A stretch of 20,895 nt of DNA from Pelomyxa schiedti (Eukaryota > Evosea > Pelobiontida > Pelomyxidae): contig JAHLWZ010001080.1 in NCBI GenBank assembly GCA_020536535.1, positions 1 through 20,895 on the forward strand. The letters run 5' to 3'. The position numbers and the translations under genes are program-made. How positions within the stretch are numbered: position 1 is the first letter of the stretch; the number at the start of each line of letters is the position of its first letter. The notes below the pieces were generated by a model. That model saw only the letters and a program-made list of their open reading frames with translations. It was not told the DNA's origin and did no database searches. Positions 1-7,618 of the stretch are shown in pieces.

Positions 1-45
1 AGCCGGGCCTGCTTGAGTGAACCCCAACATCACCCATTACTGACC
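1..45 (-). repeat. 45-bp copy of part of the 9197-9801 gene
   Basis: Bases 1-45 are identical to 9387-9431, which lies inside exon 1 of the minus-strand gene at 9197-9801. Read on the minus strand it keeps the frame SVMGDVGVHSSRPG. The paralogue would continue left of the window. Immediately to its right the duplication resumes at about 79 (matching about 10100), so the left edge of the window is a second copy of the 9.4-10.4 kb region with the middle part missing or never inserted. Confidence 0.75.
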
Positions 46-203
46 ATCCCAGGACAGGAGACACCCTGAACGTGACACAGTCGGTAGCCCACCGCTGCAG
101 AGGAACGAAGAAGAACCTCTGCGTCTCGTGGCAATAATCCCACACGAGCCTGATTGCCAATGATGCGGAGTAACGCGACGAAGGGGACTGTGATGGACTC
201 GTC

Positions 204-207
204 GTGC

Positions 208-283
<76 letters not shown>

Positions 284-440
284 GGACGAGGAGGCGGAGG
301 CGGAGGAGGATGAGTTGGACCCACCGCCACCAGCGCCACCACGACACCCACCGCCACGACAGCAGCGGGGGTGTGACATCAACAGCATGGCCACGAACTG
401 GTCTCGTGCACTCTGGGAGACTCTGACGGATACCGACCAG
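204..440 (+). pseudogene. Damaged copy 1 of an acidic-protein first exon
   Basis: This stretch is homologous to exon 1 of the gene at 10200. The shared frame encodes a run of 24 Asp from a 12-unit GATGAC repeat (210-281), then Glu/Ala-rich and Pro/Arg-rich segments, then NWSRALWETLTDTD. In that last block the copies differ mostly at silent third positions (act/acg, acg/acc, gat/gac, acc/acg), which argues that this frame once coded for protein. Two lesions are visible. The ATG of copy 2 is GTG here (204-206), with a stop codon upstream in frame. The GAG|GTGCGA donor of copy 2 is CAG|GCGCGA here (441). No second exon was found. A live gene using a GC donor and another start remains possible. 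Confidence 0.5.
210..281 (+). repeat. (GATGAC)12 microsatellite
   Basis: Twelve perfect 6-nt units encode poly-Asp in the conserved frame, Met-Thr in the next plus frame, and Val-Ile or Arg-His on the minus strand. The equivalent position in copy 2 (from 10206) has only about three units, so the tract has expanded or contracted since duplication. Confidence 0.95.
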
Positions 441-841
441 GCGCGATCGTCGACGTGTGGTTGCGGTTGTGGTTGTGGTTGTGTTGAACCCTTGTCGTTG
501 TTGTCGCTGTTGCTGTTGCTGTTGATCTTCAGCGTGGTGGGCATCGAAAAAAACGAAACGTCTTGTTTGTTTGTTATGGAGTATTTCCTGGAAGGCCCAA
601 TCCCCCTGCGGAGTACCACATCAACTCCGTCCTCACTCTCACCCTGTTTTTTTTTTGCCCTGAGCCCAATTGCTTGCTTGTAGTTTCGGGAACACGTGGA
701 AAAAAAACTACACCGAACGACCTGCAAGTTTTTCGTGTTATTTAAGAGTTGTTTTATTTCGTTTAGCTTTGTATTGTTCTCACATCAACACAGGTCTGTC
801 ATCGCAGATGCAAATAATAAATATTATATAGATAATATTAT
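441..841. other. Spacer with simple repeats and AT-rich DNA
   Basis: Begins with a GGTTGT-type tract (about 459-482) and a GTTGCT-type tract (about 495-522), then homopolymer T and A runs, then an AT-rich stretch at 816-855. I see no convincing coding exon. The AT-rich part could hold 3' processing signals for a minus-strand gene ending at 842, or a promoter. Confidence 0.5.
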
Positions 842-1416
842 TTAGTATATATACATACTGACGCCACTCAGGAGAATGGTGAGCGCAGCTCTGCTCCGCT
901 TTTCCTCATCAGGTTTTCTCCTTCCTTGTCTCCCCAGTATTGCCTCACCTCCAATCCCAGATTTTTTTTTCCTTTTCCCACGTTCAACCTGTGTTGAAAT
1001 GGGTCTTTTGTTTTCGGCACCTTGTGGTGCTGGAGTGTGACCCCTCCTTTTTTTCTTTTTCGATTTAGCGGCATCCAAGACTTGAACTGCGATGAAAGCC
1101 TGTCATCACCAAGGTAAATCCCCCTCTCTTACCACCCCACTAAACCATGACAGGTAAATGCAGGGAAGACTGTCCCTGCCCTGCATTTCCGGCACTTTGT
1201 GACCTCCTTCTGGTTGGTGGCTTCTTCTTCCAGGCTCAAGATATTATTTAGGTGTAGGCCGACCTGCCTACAATCTCTCACCAAGGTACATTCCCTTTTT
1301 ATTATCAGCCACTCATCAACAACAGGACCCTGGATGCCGGCTGACGAACATAGTGCAATGCCAGGCTTTACTTCCACCTCCACCCACTTCGCCTTGGCAC
1401 TAACACTCCTGCGCAC
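842..1416 (-). CDS. Possible lysine/arginine-rich protein, 3' exons only
   Basis: Read on the minus strand, three open segments join in phase through GT-AG gaps: up to 1282, intron 1281-1235 (47 nt), exon 1234-1133, intron 1132-1100 (33 nt), exon 1099-842. The first segment includes KWVEVEVKPGIALCSSAG. The last is strongly basic with KSKKKKRRG and GKRKKK clusters, which might be nuclear or nucleolar targeting. I do not recognise the family. The second intron is shorter than others in this window and the 5' end is not found, so this may be chance open sequence. A competing frame runs without the first intron and contains CRKCRAG. Confidence 0.3.
1156..1188. repeat. Perfect 10-bp inverted repeat
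   Basis: AAATGCAGGG at 1156-1165 and CCCTGCATTT at 1179-1188 pair perfectly around a 13-nt loop. It falls inside the tentative exon 1234-1133, so it could fold in that transcript. Function unknown. Confidence 0.6.
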
Positions 1417-1524
1417 CTACACACCACTCCACTGAAGTGTGCCACATTCCCAACCTACACTAACCTCTGAAGGTGGTTTTCGACTTCAGGCAAAAGAAAC
1501 AAAAAAATCCAAAAAGAAGAAACA

Positions 1525-1682
1525 ATGCTGGCAGCAGGAAGGACCAAGTCAACAACGACGCCGGCTCGGTGTGGCACCGGTGGGGTCCCAGCCACCACGA
1601 GCGCGACGAATACTCGGGAGACGGCGCTGTCGCGGGCTGTGATGGTGTCGCGCGTGGTGTGGGACGCCGTCCTCGTGCCCTG
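1525..1682 (+). CDS. Candidate first exon or relic N-terminal module
   Basis: An ATG at 1525 opens a frame containing TALSRAVMVSRVVWDAVLVPW-type sequence. By eye it resembles the N-terminal module of the gene at 7619-9103 (ARLLAQSPSVVAELGRNWVLGP). The frame loses that character after about 1682, near a GTGTGA that could be a donor. It could be the missing first exon of the ankyrin-like gene, which has no ATG of its own, or a stranded fragment of the 7619/12700 family. A splice to 1937 works in phase 0 only from a donor at 1675 and would need a 262-nt intron, far longer than others here. Confidence 0.35.
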
Positions 1683-1936
1683 GTGTGAAAGTGATGACTT
1701 CCCGAAAAAGGGAATCACAGAGTCAGCCCTGAGCAACCCTCAGAAGTCGGACAACTTCTGGGAATTCAATGGCACATGACGCTGTGCTGTGCGTCCACTG
1801 AATACTTGGAATTCATGGGAGACAGGGCTTATAAGCAACACCACTTTCACCACAAACGCCTCAAGATCAATTAAAATAAATAAATACTTTGCTCCCTCCT
1901 TATCTCGCTACGAACGTGTTCGTCACTCCCCGTCAG
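1683..1936 (+). other. Possible intron or promoter region before the ankyrin-like gene
   Basis: Contains in-frame stops, TAAAATAAATAAATAC at about 1872-1887 and a good acceptor-like sequence ending in CCCCGTCAG at 1936. It is either a long intron joining 1525-1674 to 1937 or the 5' region of the ankyrin-like gene. No other coding exon stands out. Confidence 0.4.
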
Positions 1937-4001
1937 GGACACCACTCACACTGGCTCGTGCCCAAGCTGCGTGGGCGCCGCCGCGAACTGACGGTAAAGC
2001 ACGCTGTGGCCCTGTGCGTGGTCGGCGAGGCGCTGTTCCCCCTGAGGGGCCTCGTGTGCAGGGCCCTCGTGGCCCTGCCGAACAAATGGCACGTGGCCCT
2101 GCGCGCGGCGGCGGAGGCAGGGAGCACCTCGTGCGTGGACTGGCTCATCGCGTCGAGGAGGAGGAATGCTGCAGCGAGAGAAGACGAGGAGGTGACCAAA
2201 ACTGATGGACTGGGCGAGGGAGGAAGCCCGAGCACGACGATGGAGGATGGCATTGGGAGGAGGAGGAGGGAAAACAAGGAGTTCGTGTGTGTGCTTGGGG
2301 GGCTGTGTGTGGGTGGGCACCTGGAGGAGGCTCAAAGGCTCGTCGGTGGGGACTGGCCCGGCCTCACTCAAAACAGAGACCAGCATGCTGGTCTCAGCTG
2401 TGGGGTTGAGAAGAGTGGAGGGAAACTCATTACTCGGGGGAGCAGGAGCTGGCTGAAAATGTGAGGGCTTCTGGAATTTTGGGGGAGGTTTGTGGGAGGG
2501 GGAGGAGGGACGCGGCCAAGTGGTTGATCCAGAGGTTTGGAATCAAGGATCCGTGGGAATTTGTGGGGCCACTTGGATCTGCTCTGGCCAGTGGTCACCT
2601 GGAGTTGGCTCAGTGGATGGTTGGCACCTTTGATTTGGTGGAAAGGTTCAAGAAACACGGCTACAGGGACTTTCACTCATACGCATGCGAGAGTGGGAAC
2701 CTGGAGGTTGTCAAGTGGTGCTTTGCCACGTTTCCCCAAGGGTTTTCACACTACGGTAGTTTCCTGGCTTGCATTGGGGGAAAGAGGGGTAGCAGTGTGG
2801 AAATCTGCCAATACGTCAGCAAACACATTGAGTTGCCTCACTCTCTTGACCTCGTTGAGTTTAGTTTCATCAGAAGGCTTGATGTGTTGAAGTGGGTGAT
2901 GTCCGAACTGCCTGCCGTTAATGCAAGTGTTCCCTTGTATGACGGAGGATTTATCTGGACCAATTGAGTTCATCAAATTCTTTGTGGAAGCCAACTTAGT
3001 CGCCGTTACACCAGAGCTATTCCTCGCAGTCTGCAGGAACTTCGAAGATAGCACCAAACTGGTGAAGTGGTTGTCAACGAGACTGTTGCTTTCACAAGAG
3101 GACCTTGACAACTCATTTGTCACTGCATTGGCGAACAGCAATACTTCGATTGCGTCATGGTTGGAAGATTCCCACCACCTCTTGGAACGGCACAGGGGAG
3201 TCACAGCTTCAAGACAGCTCCTTGTGAGGGTGTGCAAAGGAATTCCTTCTTTCAGAGGAGGGGTTGCAGGCCTGGAGTGGCTTCTGGGGCACCTGGATTT
3301 CAGTGGCACCCTTCACCATCAAACAGGGTTTGTTGTGGACAGTGTAAGAGATCTTTTGTGCAACCAGAAGTCAATTCGGGCGGCAAGCCTGCTCCTTGAG
3401 AAGTTCCCAATGATCCCTGAACAAGACAAGTCAGAAGTCTTCGCACAGGCCCTCAGAGAAAGCATACTTCAACTCGATTCTCTCCAACAGGCACAAACAA
3501 TTGCATCCATGGTGGAGAACAACATCCGTGGGTTAACCAAGGAGTGTGTCTCAATGGACCTTGAAAGCCACGTTTGTTTTCCCTCCAGCAAAGCAGTGAA
3601 GTGGCTGATCACACACTTTCAACTTGAACGGGAACACATCACAGCTGACAACAAGGAGCTACTGTACAAACTGATGTCGTGTGGCAAGGAGTGCTGTGCA
3701 GAGTGGATCATAAACAGGTTCAACATCACGTTGGATGAGGTAAGGCACCCGCACCCTCACTCAACCTCTCACGGGTTCTCCCCATGTGTTTTCTTTTCAG
3801 GTTTTGAGGTTGTCATGGGACTCCTCGTTCTTGATTTGTTGTGAATTGGCCACCTGGAAGATGATTGTTGAGGTGTTCCCAGGCCTCACAGCCACCCACA
3901 TCAAAGAGAAGTTCCTCAAGCTTGTGCGGTACTCACCTGTAATTACACAGTTCACTCTGAGGCACTTCCCTGATCTGACAATAGAGGACATCACTGGTTA
4001 A
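1937..4001 (+). CDS. Degenerate ankyrin-like repeat protein
   Basis: Exons are 1937-2345, 2411-3739 and 3801-4001, separated by GT-AG introns 2346-2410 (65 nt) and 3740-3800 (61 nt). The protein is made of about 30-residue helical units with a recurring core of small residue-G-H/N-L-E-V-A/V-K/Q-W-L/M: SGHLELAQWMVG, SGNLEVVKWCF, LDVLKWVMSEL, STKLVKWLSTR, SKAVKWLITHF. These look like diverged ankyrin repeats, usually protein-binding scaffolds. No signal peptide, membrane segment or catalytic motif is seen. The open frame starts at 1880 with no ATG, so a 5' exon is missing. The frame slips by one base near 2920-2945, between ELPAVNA and MTEDLSGPIEF, with no plausible intron. That is either an indel or an assembly error. 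Ends with TAA at 3999-4001. Confidence 0.7.
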
Positions 4002-4041
4002 TGGCCGAGATACGGTTTTTTTTAAGCAAACCTCTCTTTAT

Positions 4042-4060
4042 CCAATGGTCAAACCATTGA
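4042..4060. repeat. Small perfect hairpin
   Basis: CAATGGT and ACCATTG pair around CAA, about 40 nt after the stop of the ankyrin-like gene. It could mark the 3' end of that transcript. A T-run lies just upstream at about 4014-4022. Confidence 0.5.
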
Positions 4061-4216
4061 TGTTGCAGCGTGTTGGACGGAGACCACCACGTGTGCACGG
4101 CAGGGAAGGGGGGCACGGAACTGGTCTCGCCCACGACGCAGTGCCACATTGGTGAGTACACCGTCATGTATTTTAGCCCGTTGCCGCGACATTCGGCCAG
4201 AGGCATATCTCTTTGA
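4061..4216 (+). pseudogene. Orphan terminal-exon-like fragment
   Basis: An acceptor-like TTGATGTTGCAG ends at 4068. The frame that follows stays open to TGA at 4214-4216 and reads LDGDHHVCTAGKGGTELV and then HIGEYTVMYFSPLPRH. It looks like real protein sequence but has no start or partner exon nearby. It ends inside the left arm of the inverted repeat at 4205. I do not recognise the family. A relic exon is my best guess. Confidence 0.25.
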
Positions 4217-4330
4217 GTCCGGATGCATAATTTGACCGTTAAAAAAGACTGAGAAATTTAAATTAAATTAATCGCAAAAAATCGAAATTGCCTTAACGGG
4301 CAAATTATGCATGGGGACTCAAAGAGATAT
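4205..4330. mobile_element. MITE-like element with 38-bp terminal inverted repeats
   Basis: Arms 4205-4242 and 4293-4330 are inverted copies, 35 of 38 bases matching. Each outer end reads ATATCTCTTTGAGTCC on its strand. The 50-bp centre is AT-rich and has no reading frame. Size and structure fit a miniature inverted-repeat transposable element or a long hairpin. I see no clear target-site duplication in the flanks (gaggc / ctgga), so the transposon label is inference. Confidence 0.5.
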
Positions 4331-4333
4331 CTG

Positions 4334-4407
4334 GATCAGTGGGCGGTGATTTTTTTCCCTACAAAAGGTGTATCATCACCGCCCAAAATCACCGCCCGGA
4401 ACCAGTG
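4334..4407. promoter_or_regulatory. GGGCGGTGAT inverted and direct repeats upstream of the F-box-like gene
   Basis: GGGCGGTGAT at 4341-4350 faces two reverse copies, ATCACCGCCC at 4375-4384 and 4389-4398. GATCA lies at both outer ends (4334 and 4403). The cluster ends about 20 bp before the ATG at 4427. It may be a regulatory site for that gene or the remains of another palindromic insertion beside 4205-4330. Confidence 0.4.
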
Positions 4408-4426
4408 ATCAAACCCTCCCGACGAA

Positions 4427-5430
4427 ATGCAAGGGGGTAGTAGTACAAGGTGGTTGCCTGACGATGTGGTTGTCATGGTGTACGATGTGATGCCGGCAGT
4501 CGTGTCGGACGACGGCGATGAATGGGCGCGAACTTACTCGACAATAACTTGCTTGTGTCACTCGATCAGGCAGTTGGTACTCCGTATGTTGCATGTAGTA
4601 GTGAGTGAGTGTGTGGGTGTGTTGTATTTGCGATTGTGATCACATTGCATTGTTAGGGTCTCTAACGGATACCAGAAACAGGGGCAGAAGGAGGCGAGGA
4701 GGCGTGGAAATCGAGCAGGCTGAGAAAGGTGATGGAATCCAGGCTGAGGCTGATGCCCAAGTGCATGTGGTTCATGGGAGCGAGGCCAGAGTCACTCGAG
4801 GCTGTGCTGTGGTCCTGGGGTGAGTTCACGACGAGGGGGAGGGCAAGGTCAGCCAGGAATAACTTTGGGCGTGGCCTGGGCGGGATCAAGGCCCTGTACG
4901 CGATGGCTGTGAGGAGAAACCTGTGTGTCAGGGAGCCTGGGTGTGCCTCCATCCTGGAGTATGTTCTGGGCAGGGATTCAAAGCTCCCTGACAGAGAATC
5001 TCCATCTGCTTTGTTGCAGATGTTGTCAGTTCCAAGCATCAGCACTGATGTGAGCCCGGACCCGAACTACTTCATAGAGTTCCTCAAGAAGGTGTGGGCG
5101 GTTAGTAATGGCGAGAGGCCGCTCCCAGCATGGAAGTTAGAGGCACTGTTTGAGTCATCCAATTCAGCAGGGGTTACTCTGTTTGGCAAGTATCTTGACT
5201 GGTGGAAAGGGGATGGTGACACAGTCAAGGCACTTGTGTTCTGCGCTGGACAAATGATCAGGGAGCCGTGGACTGGTGTCGCCAAAGAGCTCAGTGACAA
5301 CCAAATGGATGCACTGATGACGGTTCACCATGTATTTCGTTCAACTCCAGAAAAAGCAGAGAGAATGGAAAAAGTGAATCGAGACTGGTCGAGAGCCCTC
5401 GACCACGCACACAAACACTGGTTCTTATGA
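4427..5430 (+). CDS. F-box-like protein, unknown substrate
   Basis: Exon 1 starts at ATG 4427. Its WLPDDVVVMVYDVMP followed by TITCLCHSIRQLVL resembles the start of an F-box, the Skp1-binding motif of ubiquitin ligase adaptors. Exon 2 runs in another frame from about 4682-4702 to TGA at 5428-5430 and contains KALYAMAVRRNLCVREPG, YFIEFLKKVW and VNRDWSRALDHAHKHW. The two must be joined by an intron. GTATGT at 4584 to an AG at 4675-4693, or GTGAGT at 4601 to an AG at 4698 or 4701, both keep frame. The C-terminal two thirds have no repeat or catalytic motif that I recognise. It is convergent with the Sel1 gene, 82 bp away. Confidence 0.6.
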
Positions 5431-5477
5431 TGTTTTTTTGCACCATCTAAAATTTCATTTTTTTTTCTTAAACGTGC

Positions 5478-5513
5478 TTTTCCACACCTTTTTTTTGGTT
5501 TTTCCACACCTTT
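5478..5513. repeat. Tandem TTTTTCCACACCTTT in the convergent 3' gap
   Basis: Two copies (about 5478-5491 and 5499-5513) lie between the stop codons of the F-box-like and Sel1 genes, among T-runs. They may take part in 3' end formation for either gene. The second copy touches the Sel1 stop codon. Confidence 0.45.
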
Positions 5514-7288
5514 CAAGGTTCAGCCACTACGATGAAGGTGCAATCCAAGTTCTTCATCATCGCTTTTACTGCCTTTTTGGCGTTGGTGTTTCCACGAGAG
5601 TCAGCAATGCGGTACCACCTCATTGCCTCCCTTGCATCCCTTGTTGGTGTGCCGGTTCCAAGCTCCCAGCATCGGCCCACATTGAGTGGAGAGTCGTTGT
5701 TGCCAAGCAATGCCGCCCTGCTGTACAGCTTGAATGCTTCCGAAAGGTCTTTTGGAACACCCTGTCCCCGGGTGTATATCGAGGCCAGGTTGGCCAGTGC
5801 CTGCGGTGAGGGTCCCTTTGGGTTGGAAATGGCCTTTCTGTACCAATGAGCAGCCAATGAGTAGTCAACATGAACACCAGTGCCTTGTGAGTAACAAAAT
5901 CCCACATCATTCTGGGCACCACAGTTTCCCAACTCTGCGGCCTGATGAAGCAACCTGAAGGACTCTTTCAAGTCCTGTGGAACACCAGCACCTTCCCTGT
6001 ACATGCCAGCCAGTTTCCTCATTGCAAAGTGGTTTCCCTGTGCCACTGCCAGTCGAAAATATCTGGCAGCTTCAGCTGTATCCTTTTTCACACCAATTCC
6101 CTTGAGAAGAGCCAGTCCAACCTCAGTCTGAGCAATGAACTCCCCTTGGTCGGCAGCCAGCCTAAGAAGCTTCAAACTCTCAACTGGGTCACTTGTCTCT
6201 GTTCCCAGCCTGCACTGTGCCTTTGCCACTCCATGTTCTGCAGCAATTTTCAGCAGCCTCAAGCTTTCCTGTGGGTCCTTGATGACTCCCTCTCCATTCT
6301 TGTAGCAGTTTGACAAACTTGCACAGGCGGTTGGAAGTGCACAGCTCCTTATGTACCACGAAACAGCCTCATTTTTGTCCACATAAACACCAATCCCAAA
6401 TCGGTAGCAGTTTCCCAAGTTTCTCTGAGCAATCAACAGCCCTTGCTCTGCGGCCATGGTATACAATCGAAAGGCCTTCACTTGGTCCTTTTCCACACCA
6501 CTCCCTTTTTCATAACACAGTCCCAGGGCGTTCTGTGCCAAAGAAAACTTGTATGGCTCACAGGCTTGCATGTGAATAACGCACCGGTCTGCTTCCTCCT
6601 TGAACAGCAGTGAACCCTTTAAGAAGTGACCAGCACAGAACAGAGCCCTGGACTTGCCCCCATCCACACCCACATCAACAACCTCCACACCACACGCTCT
6701 GTCAAGCAAATCACCCATGAACCTCTGACACACACCACTGCACCTCTTCACCCGATCCAATAACGCCTCTGGAAGGTACACCGAGTGGGGCCTCTGATGA
6801 CTGAACCTTTCTGGGTTGTTGTTGTACACGTACCTCAGAATCATCAGCCCAAGGGCCTTTCCAGGAAGTGTTTCCTGCTCCTGTTCCTCCATCATCATGA
6901 TTTCAGACTCACCACCTACTGTTGTTGTTGTTGTTGTTGACTTGGTGGCATTTAAATGTTGCTTTGTTGAACTTGTTGTTGTTGTGGTCGACCCACAATT
7001 AGAAACTGGGGGAGACGGTGGTGGGCCCTGGGTGGCAAGACCGATTGTGTTGATGTTCAAGTCGTCGTGTGATGCACAGCCCAGCAGACGAAGACAGTGG
7101 TTGTGCGCAGCGACGTAGTCGTTGGAGCCAAACGCTGCGAGGACCGCAAAGCCGAGAGCGCGAAGTTGATCATCATTGCAACCCAAATTGTGGGTTTCAG
7201 TTGTTGGTGTCGCCGGGTCGCCTCCCACAATTAAGCTCCCCTCTGCGTTGTCCCGTTGCCCCCGCTCGGCGTCTCTCTGTTTCATCAT
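5513..7288 (-). CDS. Sel1-like repeat (SLR) protein
   Basis: A single open exon of 591 aa from the ATG at 7288. Residues 251-569 hold nine Sel1-like repeats, each about 36 residues with A-x2-L-G-x2-Y-x2-G-x-G-V-x-K-D and a second helix ending in A-A-x-x-G. Examples are ALGLCYEKGSGVEKD, MYREGAGVPQDLKES and IYTRGQGVPKDLSEAF. Repeat 4 lacks most of its first helix (AQCRLGTETSDPVE). SLRs form alpha-solenoids that bridge proteins, for example in ER-associated degradation and signalling. The N-terminal quarter has a TTTTTSST low-complexity stretch and no signal peptide, so a cytosolic scaffold is likely. The frame is open upstream to 7372, but that part lies in a duplicated segment, so I chose the MMKQRDAERG methionine pair. 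Confidence 0.85.
   Translation of the reverse strand: MMKQRDAERGQRDNAEGSLIVGGDPATPTTETHNLGCNDDQLRALGFAVLAAFGSNDYVAAHNHCLRLLGCASHDDLNINTIGLATQGPPPSPPVSNCGSTTTTTSSTKQHLNATKSTTTTTTVGGESEIMMMEEQEQETLPGKALGLMILRYVYNNNPERFSHQRPHSVYLPEALLDRVKRCSGVCQRFMGDLLDRACGVEVVDVGVDGGKSRALFCAGHFLKGSLLFKEEADRCVIHMQACEPYKFSLAQNALGLCYEKGSGVEKDQVKAFRLYTMAAEQGLLIAQRNLGNCYRFGIGVYVDKNEAVSWYIRSCALPTACASLSNCYKNGEGVIKDPQESLRLLKIAAEHGVAKAQCRLGTETSDPVESLKLLRLAADQGEFIAQTEVGLALLKGIGVKKDTAEAARYFRLAVAQGNHFAMRKLAGMYREGAGVPQDLKESFRLLHQAAELGNCGAQNDVGFCYSQGTGVHVDYSLAAHWYRKAISNPKGPSPQALANLASIYTRGQGVPKDLSEAFKLYSRAALLGNNDSPLNVGRCWELGTGTPTRDAREAMRWYRIADSRGNTNAKKAVKAMMKNLDCTFIVVAEP
6206..6314. repeat. 109-bp segment of Sel1 repeats 3-4, source of an upstream duplicate
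   Basis: Nearly identical to 7332-7440, with about two differences. Read on the minus strand here it encodes NCYKNGEGVIKDPQES and AEHGVAKAQCRLG. Confidence 0.9.
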
Positions 7289-7315
7289 TTTATCATTCTG
7301 GGAAAAATCATTGTG

Positions 7316-7523
7316 ACGGTTGTCGCCCCAACAGCCTGCACTGTGCCTTTGCCACTCCATGTTCTGCAGCAATTTTCAGCAGCCTCTAGCTTTCCTGTGG
7401 GTCCTTGATGACTCCCTCTCCATTCTTGTAGCAGTCTGACAGATTTTTACATGAAAACTGATTATGGTTTGTATTAGTAACTGACGTTGTGGCCGTCGTC
7501 GTAGTTGTTGGGGCGACAACCGT
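7316..7523. repeat. Duplicated Sel1 fragment framed by an 18-bp inverted repeat
   Basis: Bases 7332-7440 repeat 6206-6314 in the same orientation, just upstream of the chosen Sel1 start. In the copy, the codon matching the serine of QESLRL region has become a TAG stop on the minus strand, so it cannot code through. ACGGTTGTCGCCCCAACA (7316-7333) is matched by its exact reverse complement at 7506-7523. The inverted repeat brackets the duplicate and overlaps its inner edge by two bases. Confidence 0.85.
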
Positions 7524-7618
7524 TTCGTATGTGCCAGTTGCATTTTATCAGAAGAACTGTTCAACAGCAGAGTGGGACAAACAATCACCAGGGAAAAAAA
7601 CCAGGTGCTCTTTAACAA
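7441..7618. other. Gap between Sel1 gene and downstream gene end
   Basis: Non-coding as far as I can see. Holds the outer arm of the 18-bp inverted repeat (7506-7523) and a short purine tract at about 7599-7606. It must contain the Sel1 promoter and the 3' flank of the next minus-strand gene. Confidence 0.4.

Noticed and set aside
160-426. Met-Thr repeat frame with its own ATG at 160
   Set aside because: Differences between the two copies are silent in the Asp/NWSRALWETLTDTD frame, not in this one.
1079-1160. tRNA-like sequence on the minus strand (GGTTTAGTGGGGTGG and GTTCAAGTC)
   Set aside because: The T-arm and acceptor stems do not pair, so no cloverleaf forms.
1129-1416. CRKCRAG as a zinc-binding domain of a YVH1/DUSP12-like phosphatase
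   Set aside because: Only one CxxC is present and no phosphatase loop or second cysteine pair is nearby.
5532-7118. Several plus-strand ORFs of 60-120 codons across the Sel1 gene
   Set aside because: They are antisense shadows of the Sel1 coding frame.
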